The position numbers and the translations under genes were made by a program. Under the pieces are notes generated by a model that made no database searches, was not told the origin of the DNA, and worked only from the letters and a program-made list of their open reading frames with translations. A stretch of DNA of 64,000 nucleotides from Trichoplusia ni (lineage: Eukaryota > Arthropoda > Insecta > Lepidoptera > Noctuidae), in NCBI RefSeq assembly GCF_003590095.1, contig NW_020799984.1, positions 148,916-212,915 of the forward strand. The letters run 5' to 3'. Positions 23,311 to 38,300 of this stretch are shown piece by piece (position 1 is the first letter of the stretch; every line of letters starts with the position of its first letter).

Positions 23311-26300
23311 TCAATCTGGGACCTTGATTTCGGCCCAGATGGGGCAGTACGGGGAGGCGGGCCCGCCCCAGGACCAGCCGCGGGGGATGGCGAGGTGGCT
23401 GAGGCCAGTCTTGATGGCGCCGGCCTGGCCGTTGAAGTTGGTCTTGTCTGGCGAGTCCAGGCACAGGATGCCGCTGTGACCTGACGCTGAACCGTCCACC
23501 GTGGTAACTATCTCCTCGTTGAGTAACGATTGACAGGCTTTCATCGCTGGAAAAAGGAAATAAAGTGTTTGTAGTAATAATGTTTGACAATGTCACAAAG
23601 GCTGTATAATAGATAATTGAATACAGAATTATCGATCAACGCTTTTTATTCCATTACTTTAAAAATTACAGACTCAGAACACAAAAATGACTTAGTATTA
23701 TTGAATCTCTAAAACGGTCAACTTACAAAAACAGTTCGCACGCTGCTTAAATTAGAAACAAAGTTGCCAATAGGTATTAAAAAAAAAATCCCCAGCCAAA
23801 TATTTTATGTATTTATAGCTACCTAATACATCCGATAAATTCGTGATAAAGTAAAATAATCACTTTAGTGAACCTAGTTTGAACGATAGTGCGTATACAG
23901 CGTGTTACAAAGTTGCATAATTATCATTATTATCTATATCTGTTTTTTTATCGCTTGTATCGATATTTGCTGCCTAAGATTATTGTTGGTAGGCGGATAG
24001 ATTAGTCGTATTATTCTTAAGCCAAGATTTAAATTTTAGGAACGATTATGTTATATCTACTTGAGATTTACATACACTGATTGGGTTAGGCACGTGTGTA
24101 TATAAAAGTTTTACGCTATTTTCTTTAGTACGTTTGTAAAGTATTCATTTATAAAGAAAGATTTTTTTTTGTTTTTTTTTTTTTCTAAAGAACGATATTG
24201 TTGCTGAATCTGAGTTCTTCACAAACATTTCGCATGAACATCAAAAACCATAATTAATGGAGTGTTGACTTCTCATTGTGATTTTAATTTCAAATAATCC
24301 AAGTCTGGACTATTTCTCTACAACAATAAACCGTACAAAAAAAAGTCTTAGAGTTCCAAGCACAGAAAATAAAAAAAAACAACCTGTCAAACCTGTCCTT
24401 CCTTTTCGTGGTACAGATAAGGATTTAGTTTAAGAGATTTATGACGTCATCGTACAGTACACTGTACAGTCTACAGAGAAATGCTTGTCACATGAACGCA
24501 AGTGTCGCTACAGCAACGTCCTTGGCCAACGCGCATTAATATTTAATCCAGTGTAAATTGTCCGCGGTGACATTCATGTAATACGCACTGAAATTAAGTC
24601 TTAATACTGCATGGATTTTGGCTAGATTCCATTTTTTACTGGAAGTGGAAACTGTACTTTAATATTCATTAATGTCAGAGATTAAAATGTATTTCGATGT
24701 ATGGTGTCATGGAGTTTGATGTATTTTTTAATCTGTTTTGATTTCTGGGTAAATTGTTGTGTCTCAAATTGAGACTTTTGATCTTGAAAGCGTTTTATCT
24801 TTATCCAATTTTACTATTGAGATAAAGTAATAAATAGATGTCGTTACTATCTAACCGACTAGCTAAACAGATCTTTTTTTTTATCCTCTCATTATTCCAA
24901 TTTCACATCTCATTCTCATTCTCTCTTATTTATTTCTGAAAAATCTCAATTTTTCAAATTAAAACTTTGGTCTAAAACCACTTGTATTATGTTAACGCGC
25001 AACATGTATATCATTACACATTTCATCACGATTTCTCTTTACCTATGGCCTCCGCAAAAAGACAAAAAACAACTCTACAATAACATAAACTTTATAAAAA
25101 CAAGTCAAGTACAACAATACGAAGGTCTTATGATTATTTAGGATACAGATAACTTCAAGGCGACAATCGAGATAGGAATTGACGAACGAAGGTGTACTCG
25201 ATAGCATGCGACGCTTCGACAGTTATTTTTGTCGAATATCGATTGAAGTTAAATGTGCTGCATATGGTTTATGTAATCTTAGAGAGTGGTATCTAAGTGT
25301 GTGTGTACAAGGTATATCTTGGTCTAAGTACTAGGAGGGGTTGTATGTTTTGTAAACGATGTATAGTATAGTTAGGATGCTTTTCAAAATTGTTCATCAG
25401 AATTCTTGTTTTTTTTTACGGGAAATCGTTTAAGTCCTAGCTACCGCATTAGGTTAAGTAACCTGTAATGGTAGATTAGTGTGATTATTAAATAAATAAA
25501 TAAATTAATGAAACCGCTGTTTTAACAACAAAACATACAATCGACTTCAAATTAAAAACGACTGAGTCAAACTTGGTAAAATTTTAAATTAAAAATCAAC
25601 AAAATCAGTTCATCCAATTCGAAGGTCTGAGTTATGTATCAGGAAAAAAAATCCTAATACTGAAGAATTGACAACTTCCTCCTTTTAAAAGCCCATTAGT
25701 TCTTTTAAATTCAGTCTCATATAGCTAATACTCATACCAAACACGACTAAAATATGCATCCAATGCTCTTTTCTGCGCCTTCACAAAGCTGGATTACAGT
25801 AAGACCTATTAATAAAGAATCTATACTCACATTGGACATTGCTTATACTTCTAAACTCTCCAATAAACACGAGCTCCAGATTGCTGGCGTCGGCTAACTC
25901 CGTGATCCTCCTCAAAGCAGTGACGTCATCAGCGTGCAGCGTATCCTTCACGTGCACGTTCACAATGATGATCGGTCGACTGCAGAGCAGGAATGCTGGA
26001 AAGAACAAATAATTTGTTAGGTATTTTAAAGGTAAAGGTCTTGTTACGGTAGACTGTTAGGGATTCACAGTAGGCCCCCGGGAGTTGGTACGAAGGCGGT
26101 TTTAGCCGCCACAAAAGTCTCACAAAAAAATGCTTATACTCAAGGGTATTGCGGTGGAATTGAGAAGAAGACTGCGATAGGTGTGATTTGTTGATTAGGA
26201 AAGTGAAAGTAATGCAGAGATTCCTGAAGGAATATTTCTTTTTGAAACCTCCAGCAAAAAAGGTTGTGTGGGACTGATCTCTGGCTTCTAAATAGGCTAT

Positions 26301-29300
26301 TTGTGGAACGCACCCAAAGAAAAATATATTTTAGTTCGGATTTAAAGGAAAATTTAATTCTGCCGAATCTTTTGAATCTGTACGAAAAACACTTATTACT
26401 AAGGTGAATTTGTAACAGAAATGTAGACAACAAGAGACAAGAAAGGTTTTATTTTGAGGCTTTTCTTCACAGCAACTACAACGTGTAGCGATAAATTGTA
26501 GTACAATAAGATGTAGCCAAACAAAAGCATTAGATGTTCAGATAAAAATCTGGAAATAATGAGATTTTTCGTCTGGGCGATGACATTCACTTAGGAACTA
26601 ATCTTAAACAAGCAGAAAATTGAGAATACAAGTTCAAGGCACTTTGTCTGCCATAAATAGTGTTGATTGGATCATTGTCTCGATATTTAACATGTAAAAA
26701 ACTAATATACGCGTAGTTACGACTGTACGGATAGCAGAGTGGTGTACGGCACCACGTCAAACCCGCGTAGGACAAGCATTTTTGTGACCAACCTAAGCTT
26801 GTTCTGAGGCTGGGTGTCTTATGGATGTGACTCGAATGTTTGTGAAACATCCAGCGATACGAGGCGATATCAAAATCTAAATTGCAGAATTTTCCTAACT
26901 CTTATATAGCGGCCTGCAATAGACGTCAAGTGAGTATTAAACGATCAAACCGCGTACGACAGCTTTAGATAAGATCTATGACACATTGATGACTTGTTCA
27001 CAGCTGTTACAGTTCCTTTGTCTGCGCATTAATTATTTACCTACATTATAAACAATTATCCATGGCCTTTGTACAGGAGGTAATGTGAGTCTCCGATACT
27101 TGAAGACTTTGTTCTCCAAAGCCGCGAGTGTATGGTGTATGGTGTAATTGCGTTTTGTTGCGGGGACATTTCTTGTAAAATCAGTGTTGGTAATCTTATG
27201 TTATTGACTGTACGACCTCTGTGCGAATGTAGTTTGGTATTACGATAGTCGTTTGGAGTTTAAAATCGTTATATATAAGAGTTTCGTGTAACTGAATCAA
27301 AAAACTCAAAAGCCTCAAAAAATAACCATTCTTAGAGGATAGCTACTTAATAGTATGTTTCTTCTGGTTATTTGATACCACCAATCCTTGCTTTAATACT
27401 ATAATATTATGATGGCCTACAATGATTACTAAAAGCCTTTTAGTACAAAAACTAACCGTTTATAATAGTTTATTTTGCGTTTACATTCTACCATACTATG
27501 TTGACAGTAGTTTCCCATCCACCCTAGGGCGTGTTAATGACAATCACTTTGTTAATTAATTCTATTTTCATAACTGGTTATTTTCCTACACTTATATTTT
27601 TCGCTATTTTTTTTAGTATTATATCTAGGTAACAGGTGCGTTGATATATGATATATCAAATACTATATAAATTAGTTGTAGGTGTTTCGATATAATACTA
27701 GTTGTAGAAACAGAATTACTGTGATTAAATAATAGTTTAGATAATTTTTAACTAAACTCATAAGTTATTGATAAGGTACAGCTGCGTTATCAATATTAAC
27801 CTATTTTTTTCTAATCTCTCTACTGTCCTTGGGTTATAAGCGTTGACTGCGTCAAACGTATAGCAAACCAGAAATCCCTCACCTGAAAAAGACATGACAA
27901 TGTCGTGAGTTCGATTCCCACCCAGGAAAAATTATTGTGTTAAGAGCACGATCATTTATTCTGTGTCTGGGTGTAATTTATGTGTGTATGTATGTATTTA
28001 GAAATACATAGATTAAGTAAGTTTATCAGTAGTCTAGTACTCATAATACAAGCTTTGCTTAGTTAGAGATAGATGGCTTTGTGTGAAAGTTGTGGAATAA
28101 TACCCATGAATATGGAATTCCACAAAGAGAAATCCCTGCTACCTAAAGAACCTTTTCACAATGAATATAGGGCATGCTAGCCCTTTCAATAATAAAACAA
28201 CAGTAAACCGTCATTATGAATATAATATCATTCACTTGTCATGCGTGCCTATCCGTTTCACCGCCACCGTTCACCGACACCGAACGCCGACAAATATGGC
28301 GGTTCGCCGACAACTTCACCGAATTCGGCGTACGGAACTGACCTCTGTAGTGATGGCAATAAGGCTGAATGCGATCGCCTTTGCGTTTTAAATGTGAATG
28401 TCGACACTATGAATATGGCGGGGTAATTAGCATTGGCGTTTATACGCGACGATTTTGTATTAATGAGAGTTTTGTTACGTTAATCGATGGCTTCCGTTTT
28501 TTTGTATTTATGGTGGTATTGTCTACTTGGAGTTCAGATATAACAGTTTTTGACATCACGGCATGTGTCAGCTTTTTTGTGGCTTTCGTTTGTTTACAGC
28601 TGGTAAAAGGTCTCTACCAAATTCCTCTACTGTTTTCAGCCACGTCTCGCCCCACTGTAATTTCTATATGAAATTAATTCTATAGTATAAAACTAACAAG
28701 CCACTCTACGCTGTAAAATTCACGCTACTAATTAATGAAATCATACATGACATGACATTCAGATTACACAGACATTACAAGGATGACGATAATTCTGTAT
28801 TAATAGAGATAAACGAACGAACAGACAGGATTTGGTAATAGCGACAACGTATTAGGGTTCTGCAATCAAGTAAGAGAGACTATACCATAAAACAATGTGT
28901 AAAAAGAAATGTCAGAAAGATTCGCTTTTGCGACGATACAATTGAAAGTAGGAAAAGCTTAAGAAGCCATTTACTTTAATAATTTTGATTATTATAAGAC
29001 TAAAGTCTGACGAAAATAAAATAGAGAGAAAAATAAAGTATTGTCACTTTTTATATCTTCTCATTTTGAAACTCCTTTTAATTTTCTTATTGGTTTTCAT
29101 AGACCATGAAGGTCGCAACAACTACAGAAGATAAAGAAAATTGTTACATTATTAATAAGCGCTAATCGTTGAATAATTAATTGAACGCAAGGTTGCTTTA
29201 GACATGTGACGAAGTTAATACTTGTAAACTAATATCTATTAAAGGAAAACTACCGGATACTGCCCTTCACATTATTAAGGAAAACTAGGAAATAAGAAAG

Positions 29301-32300
29301 ATCTAGAATAAACTGTAGCGCAAGTTATAGTGGTTCTTCCGTCCACTGCCATTCAGTTACCAGTTTAAGATGAACCTCAAAGTTAAAATCAACTTTACTT
29401 GTTTGAAATTAAGGTGCTATTTACAAAGTTTATATGGCCAATACCTGGTAGACCGTGTGTAAACAAAATAAATTGCAATAAAAGTCAATAAAAAGCATTG
29501 GCCTCTTATTAAATATTGCAGTTTCCGGCCGTGCCAAGAAAAGTTCAAGGAGAAAACACGGAAAAACTAGAATTAAAATAATTTCGTTTGACAGAATGTG
29601 TGCAATAATTTATTTTAAGGTTAATTATGCTCTGGTTGTTAGAGATATTTGATTAATGATTGATCATCCTTAGTCATGAGCGGACGCGGCCGGGGGCGTC
29701 GCGAGTCAAACTCCGATAGTAAATGGTATACTTACTAAACTAGTAAATTATTAAGGAAAGAAGAAATAAGTATTCAATTACTTTGTAACGTTATAAAGTT
29801 ATTCTTTGTTTGCAAAAATGGAATAGTGTCTCTAGCTCTAGCTGGGGCAGATCGCCAGAAAGTCTAAAGGCGGGGCTGCTTGGTCAAAATAGGGATGATG
29901 ACTGGATATAAAAAGAAAAAATCTCATTAGTCTCTCAGTTAGATAATTGAAAAGTATGAGATACGTATTTTTTCCTTTTTCAGAAAAACTAGACAAAGAT
30001 TAACTGCTTTAAAGTTTAGTTTATTTATACTCAATCGTGACGTCACGCGTAAGTTTCATTCACTGTAATTTGCCCAATTTATGGTTGCGGGACAAATTAA
30101 AAAATACGTATACATTATTATACAAAAAACTACAAGACGGCCACTGCAAAAAAAAAATTGTCATCATCCCTATTGGACCTATGGTTACGATAAATATACG
30201 TGTTTTTCTTTTTAAATGACTCCCGCTTTTATGTCCTATTACACACAGACACCCCGTAACATCCACCTATCACTCTGCTATCCGTAACTAAGCTTTATTC
30301 TCAATTTCAAAAAAGAGGTTTTAATCTTTTTTTGGTCTAGTCAATCAAGTAACAATCTTAGTCACCTCCGTCTCACATTTCCCTCGCCTATCCAATATCT
30401 ATTGTATTGAAACAAGATTGGAACATATTGTCTATGCGTAGTCTAATAACAAGGTTAGGTCCACAAAGCAATATTGTAACAGTTCAGTTGAGTCATAAGC
30501 GCGGGAGGACTGTTCAATGGCTTGTGAAGGTGGGAACATAAGATATATTTTTTGCAGGTATTTCTAGCTAGTGAGACGATTTGGCTCTCTATTATTTTAT
30601 GTTTATATTGTTTCGATAGTCGTATGGTGAATAATAATATTAATATAAATTAAATATAATGTGCTCTTTCATGCGATACATTTATGAACGAAGTGCAAGA
30701 TCGTTCTCGACGCAGGCACAGTAACGCAGGTACGTTCAACGTGAAATTTTCAAAGTTTCATGACCATACGTAATTGTTCTAAGCCATAGCTGACAAATAT
30801 CAATTAAACAATGATCAAATAAAACTACCGACTTCGCTTCATCTTGGGCGAAGGAGTCGACGAGTCTTGTCTTTTCGTGGCCAAGGTAGCCAGTTTTATC
30901 TAGTTTTGGGAGTTAACTATTATAGTATGGTTACCTCGATAGTTTTCACTCAGTTTAACTATTTGAAGTTGAATGCATGTAGAAACATTCTCAAGGACCA
31001 AGTCACAGGAATTGTTTTCAAAGTTCTGTAAACATATGCGTATAATAACAAAGAGAAAGTCCCAAAACTAAGCGAAAATGTTATTATTAATGAACAAAGC
31101 GTTGTTTTTGTAGTGTGTTCCCACCTTAGGATGACAAAAACTAGACGTTCTTTTGGCTATGTTTGAGTGATGATGTATGCTTATTGCATGTGTGCATTAG
31201 TAGTTAACCTTCAAAGACAATTTTGGTTTAGATAAGTCTGTTATTATCGATTTCAAGGATATGTTATGCTCAGTTACTATTTAATCGAATAAATAAACGA
31301 CGGTCGACTTTACAAACACCTTTTGGTAGAGTTTAAAAAGTACGAAAACCTTAAAACTATTTAAATCAATCGTTATTTTCCTGCTTTTATTGTCGTAGGT
31401 ACCAATTAATTATTTATTTAATTGTTTTTAATTTGTGAATACTATTATATTTTTTGGCTTTGACTGGTTTTAGCTAAAAGAGAAAGCCATTTATAAGGTT
31501 CTAGAAATGACTTCATATTAAATTATGTAATTAGAAGTTATGAGCTGACCCTAACACTGAGACACATGACCGATAATAGCTATCATTTTCCTTAATTTAT
31601 GAATAATTACAGTCGTTATTAAGATATTTCGTATTATTAGGTGAACGTCAATAATTATTTTATAATACACTAAACCACATTTGGATTCGTTACTAGAATT
31701 CTTTAATATGATTATGACAGAAATAAATTGAACAATTGCATGAACAATAACTGACTTCTATCAAAGACTATTAATAACTACACGACAAATTATATCCTCA
31801 TAGCCACGGAATCAAGTGCATTCTTTCAAAAATATCAACACCTAAAAAAAAATTAAATTGGTTCCACACTCTTCAGGCATAAGACCACCAAGTCTACAAC
31901 CACTAATGTAATATTTTTGAAGCTCAAAAAGAAAAACAACTTCAATTAAAAAACTCGATAAATTAAAAAATAATCAACTACATCGGTACATCCAGTCCGA
32001 AGACCCATAACAAACTAAACAAAAAACACAGCGCAACTTCTTTTTGAAGTTATTTACAAACATAATGGCTTTTATATAATACACACAAATATCAAAAAAA
32101 ATAAATACGGAAGTCTATTAATTTGTCGACCTTGTATCAATGTTGCGACTTTAATGTGAGCGCTGCAACGTGCTTTCCCGATAATTACGTTATTAATATA
32201 AATGCTCCGTTAAGTTAATTATACACGGCGGGTTATGGGTTTACAAATGAATTATATCACGTGTGGAAATAATTAAAGATTTCTGTTTTGTTATTTGAAC

Positions 32301-35300
32301 CTTAAAATAACCGTTAGTCTATAATCTTAAGAGAATCATAAGGGTAAAATTCGAAGAAAATATAATTTCCAAATTAGTCTTTACACATTATACCGGCCTT
32401 TTCCCAACTATGTTGGGGTGGGCATCCGGTCTAACCTGGGCAAAACGATACCCATAAGTCAGACTGGTTGTCAGACTTTCTAGCTTCTAACTGTCCATAA
32501 CGACGCCATGACATAGACGGTCACCCATAGGTTAGCTTAGCCTATGATCCACCAAATTGTGCATTTTTAATTTAGCTACGAGCGAAATTATTCTCTGTAT
32601 CCACGCAAAAATTATATTATTTAACCTAACTATTGGGAAACCTACAAAACACTGTAAGTACATTAAGTGCTGAGCACGTAATGAGTCAACACGTAAAATG
32701 TTTAAACTCCAACTCATATCTCAGCAACGAAAATGCATTTTCATTGTTCTAAAGAAAATTACTCTGACCACTCATTATGTAAACAAGGAAAAAAACTCTG
32801 AGAAAAACAAGCGTCTTTATTTCAGAGTTGTTTCGTCCTTGCCTAATAGGTAATGTCATGCGGTCTAGTGGTAAAAATAGAATTTTTAGACTAGTTATAA
32901 TTACATATTTAGAGTTAATACTGATCACGTTTATAAATATTATTGGAATAGGTCTATCTCTGGCACCTGTGAAACGTAAATTAAATGGCGATTTAAGTTT
33001 TAAAACCGAATTAAGTTATTAAATACAAGACTGGTTATTTGTCAAAAACAAAACTTTCTTAAATGCAGAAATTAACATTATTTTGATGCCATAAAACTTG
33101 ATAATTAGTAATACTATTTAAAGTAGACGTAAAGATACAGTTTCAAGCGAAGCAGGTGTGAAATAGTCGATAAAACGTGTATCTATCAGATAATTATAAT
33201 TTTAGACAAAACTTAAAAGACATTATATTATAATCTGAAATTATTGTTCTGATGTCATTTAAGGTATAGTTTTCAGCATTCATAGTTATTTACACAAATA
33301 CGTAGCAAGTTTGACCATGGGATCAATTAAAGAATTGATCAGTCTAGTCTAAGTGTCTAGACTCTATTCCAGCTCTTCTCATGAAATTCAACTGAAGAAC
33401 GTATTAACAAAGCGACTAGTAAAACATATCAAATGCGAGTCGGACTTGCGACACTGAGAGTTCAGTACCTAAGTACAGACAGGGTTAAGAAATACAAATT
33501 TGCAAACAAAGTCACTCATAAAATTTAGGACAATCCCAATCTATGTGAAAATTTCAAAATTTAATTTCCGGCTAACTATATCTGTTTTTGAAATACAGCC
33601 TGATAACAGACGGACAGAAAAAGTCAGACAGGTCCTTTACCGAAAAACAGCCTACTAATCTTACAAAAAAAACCTCTACACAGAACCCAACGGTTCTATT
33701 TTGAACCCATTGGGCAAGGAACATAAAAATAACATTCTCATCATCATCACCAGAAATATTCGTTCACTTTTAGACATAGGCCTCCAAAATTGCACTAAAA
33801 ATCTATCAAACAAAAACCGCAGCACATAACCCTAATTCGTCGTCAAATTCAAACGTCAAACGTAAGCAATAAATGTCCACATAGGTCGAATAAATTGAGG
33901 CAATTATGCAGATTCAGGCGAGCGACGGCGAATTGTCCATTGTTAACGGATCGATGGACAATTATACGTGGGATTGGAATCTGTGTCTGTTTATATTAAG
34001 AGGATGTTAAGATTGAATTTGAATATGGACATATATGGAGCAGATGATGTGATTTTGTTATTAGTGCAACGCATTGGTATATAACGACACAAAAACGCGG
34101 ATGACGTAGCACGGCGGTTCAGGTTTAGTTAGTAAGAGTGTGACTGTCCTTCTCCTCTCCCGAGGGAGTGGGTGTCCATGATTGCCCCACCTTATCAAAA
34201 AAACTTGTTCCGTAGCAATAGGAAAAACGGAAGTCTATTACATCTGTTACCAGGCTGAATCTCAAGAACTGTATACGTAGAGAGTGGACGATGATGACGT
34301 GATGAATGATGTATGTTTTTTGCCTCTTGAACAGTAAATAATGACAATAAATATGGAGGTTAAGCGCAGTAATAATTATAATATATGACCAATATTTTTG
34401 CACTTTCGTATTACTTTAGCTCATTGGTAGGAAACCTTCAGAGACACGAGATCGACTCGCATTCGACAGTTTTTTTTATATGATATGTATTTGTGGCGTA
34501 TCAGTTATTTGTAGCGTTGTTGCAACATCAGTTCAACAAATTCTTGGTAAAATTGTCTCAAAATGCACAATGATTTTTTAATACTTTTCTAGGAATATGA
34601 ATATTGTTTAAACAGAATGGTCATTTCGTGTGTAGATAAACATTCACACACCAATTTGCTTTTGAAAATTTAATCATGATTACACCGTACACGTATCGAA
34701 TATACAAACAGAAATATTTGAAACACGCAACCGAAGAACCTATAATTCAGCCTGAAAATAAGCAGTATTTCAGGCGGTATTATAGACAAGCAACAAAATT
34801 TTCCACAACCGAAATGTCCGAATTACGTAACTTAGTCAGTTTCATTACGAATCGCAATGCTCCTGGTTATTTACCAAATACGATGTAAACATTCACGCAT
34901 GCACGGTTCGGGGAAACGATAGCGAAGCAATAGCGATGCTATTACGGTCATGATACACTGGAGTGTTTACTTGTAACGCTGAAAACCGCTCGCTGAAATA
35001 ATTAATATAAAATTTATTTATTGTTTGTAACAGGGGGAAATTTCGTTCTTAAAATTATTACATAAGACACTGTAAGTTAGCTATGGCTGTACAATCTTTG
35101 TTTATTATATCTAAATGTAAATGCACTTTCGCCATGAGGATTTCGCCGAACGGAGTGCCAAGAATTCGCAAGAAATTATTTATCATCATTTTAGTCTTTT
35201 CCGCGACGGCTTCCAGTCTTAGCAGCTGAGTACCAATGTTTCAAAAGGAACGATTGCCTATCTGAACTCCTCAACTCAGTCACCTAGGCAACACGATACC

Positions 35301-38300
35301 CCTCAATAACACTGAACCTTCCCAGTACGACTTTCAGAGATGTAGAAATAATCGGGATCCGGGTTATAACATAGACGGTCACCCATCCACGGACCGTCCG
35401 TATCAAGCATAGTGATCGATCAATTAATGCAGTTGCATCTTAGCCACGAGTTCGCACGAAACTTATATTACAAACTAACACTTGAGGCAATGCCCTAATG
35501 TACCAACAGCATAACGTGTACGTCGCGTGCTAACCAATGTTTATTAAGACCGCGTTGAAAATGTACGAATGCTGTTCACATAGGAATCGGTAATTGAATT
35601 ACTTGTGACCTGTAATTGGTGTGAATGTCGTTCGTAATTTAAGTGGGCGACGTTGGCGTCAAAATTGTTTATGTATTTGTTAGTTGTATATGTGAATTAT
35701 GTAGTGATTTGGAATTGATTGAATTGTTTTGGGTAAAGTCAAGTTTACTATCGAGTGGAAGATTGAAAGACGCATCAGAAGTACTGATAATAAAGGCATT
35801 GCAACATTATCGATGGATATTTGCAACAGATATTTCTTTATTGCAAGAGAAAAGAGTTTTGACCTATATTCCATTGGTTTAGTTACTTGGAAAAAGTAAA
35901 CTTAAAGAGGTCAGTCTCGTAATAATCATGCAATTCCAAAAAACCCATTCGAAATTTGCAACTGATTTTTTTTTATATTTGCAGACAACATCACATACAT
36001 TGTTCTGAACCCACAGCAAGTTGCTAAAGCACTTGTGTTATGGAATCCAGATACAACGAAGGTACCACCCAGACCCGAGACAATGTAGAAATGTGAATTT
36101 TTACATTGACCCGACCGGGGATTGAACCCGGAACCTCAGAGCTAGCGACCTTGAAACCGGTGCGTACGCCACTCGACCACGGAGGTCGTCAAATTTGAAC
36201 CAGTAACTTATCTATTTCCATCAATTTTCTTTAATATGTGTACCTATAACAACTCTCGAGAGCTAATGCCACGACCTTGGCGTTATCAATGTATTAGACG
36301 TGATAAGAAATGTCCCTTCAAGTGGAGTTTGAACATGAATGTATCATTATCACCTGAACTATCACGTATGGAGAATGAACTTGGACTTTGAGTATAGAGA
36401 TTATGATGAAGTGTATAAGTATACTAGCTGTTGCCCGCGACTCCGTCTTTGTGGACTTCAGTTTACAGCGTTCGGTGGCCCCGTTTTAATCTTACAGCTT
36501 TTGCGCACCTTTTCAATTTTCACTTGGGAACTATTTAAAAAAACAGGATAAAAGGTAGCCTATGTTCTTTTTAATTTCATCCAAATCCGTTCAGCCGTTT
36601 TTGCGTGATTGAGTAACAACATAGACACTTTCACATTTATAATAAGATTATACATCTTAGTTATTGTTTTAAATCCCCGACGCAAAAAGGGGTGTTAAGG
36701 GATTGACGTGTTTGTCCGTCTGGCTGTGGCATCCTTACTCTGCATCAGATTGAGTAATTTCAAGAGAGTTCTTGAAATCGATCAATCATTGTTTACATCT
36801 ATACTAATATATAAAGCTGAAGAGTTTGTTTGATTGTTTGTTTGTTTGAACGCGCTAATCTCAGGAACTACTGGTTCAAATTGAAAAATTCTTTTTGTGT
36901 TGAATAGACCATTTATCGAGGAAGGCTTTAGGCTATAAAACATCACGCTGCGACTAAAAGGAGCGAAGATACAATGGAAAATATGGCCTTCTGTTCAAAA
37001 AATCCTAACTTATAACTAACCAGGCGGACGATGTCGCGGGCAACAGCTAGTGTTGGATAAAAATCGGTTAAGGCATTTAAAAGTTGTAAGGGGTAAAAGT
37101 ATCCGTCGCGTCAGTATTTTCATTTTCAATGAGGTTGTAATTCAAAGTTTGTTTTTTTTTTTCTTAGCCTACTGTGTGCAACTGCCGGGCCTCCCCAAAT
37201 CCTTCCACGACTCTCTATTCTGGGCCTCATGGCACCAGCCTGGTTGGTAATTAATAACGTTATTATTAATGGGATTTTTTATAAACTGTTGTACAAATTA
37301 TTTGTAAAGTTAAACAAGGAAAAAAAATGCTTAAAGTAGGTAAGTATTATAGACACGAAAAAAGTAAGGAAATAGAAATAATACTTTTATTTTCTTTTGA
37401 AAGTATTTTCGCGAAATATTCATCGTTATCAATCATGCCGTGGGTTGTTTTGTGTTCTATATAACACAATATACATAATTACTATATAAAACTGTCAGCT
37501 GATTGGGCAGTCCCAGTGACGTCACACCCTGATATTGAAAGTCCGCTGCACGTCATCAAAGATTGGGAAGTCACAATCTAAATCATTAGGGAAAATTCCT
37601 TTCTAATAACGCCTAAAAATAACCATGAAATGAACAATACATTCATAAAATAAGATAAATAATTAAGAACGGGGCAAAAAGGAATGGTTAATGAAGTTTC
37701 ACTTTCTACTAAATATAATTTTATCGTTTCGCATCCAAAAAGTTTAAGTGTATCTCTGCTACATTTGCCATAAGGATCATAATAGCATGAATTGGTATCT
37801 AATAAATCTCCCTAAAAACGATGGGAAGGTCCCGAAAACCAAACAGTTACGCGTACTACCAAGGTGCTGGAGGTAATCAGGGAATAGGTGGAACGCGAAA
37901 CCGCTAACAATAAAATGACAATTAAGCAATCCAAAATCCATTGCTTGTTTTTCTAGCTGCATTTATTCAAACTAACCTTGTGGAGCTGCGATGTACGCGC
38001 TGCTTCTCAATGCCGTCAACTCGGCGACCAGTAGCCGGGCCTCCGGCGCCTCAGTCAACAGGCAGACCTGGTCCAGGTCGATGTCCTCAACTGTGATGCC
38101 CTTCGTCACCGCGTCGTAGATGAAGCCAAGCTGTTGGCTGTAACAAAAGGTATGTTATTAGAACTACTGGGAGGTTGGTAGGCAAGGACCATTGGAAGGG
38201 ATGGAAGGACTAATTTTTCCGCACTTTGGCCAGAGGTGGAGGAAATACTTAGTCTTATAAGCCAGTTCTGGTCCAACGTTGTGGGCATTACGGATTTTTT

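Larger units (their letters stand above)
25996..37976 (-). other. Intron 4 of the EEPD1-like gene
   Basis: About 12 kb without a supported exon. It carries SINEs at 26710, 27885 and 35983, dispersed repeats at 30031, 32395, 35190, 36419 and 36797, a GC-rich patch at 28240-28440 and one weak 70-codon ORF at 34676. The remainder is AT-rich DNA in which I see nothing. Confidence 0.6.
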
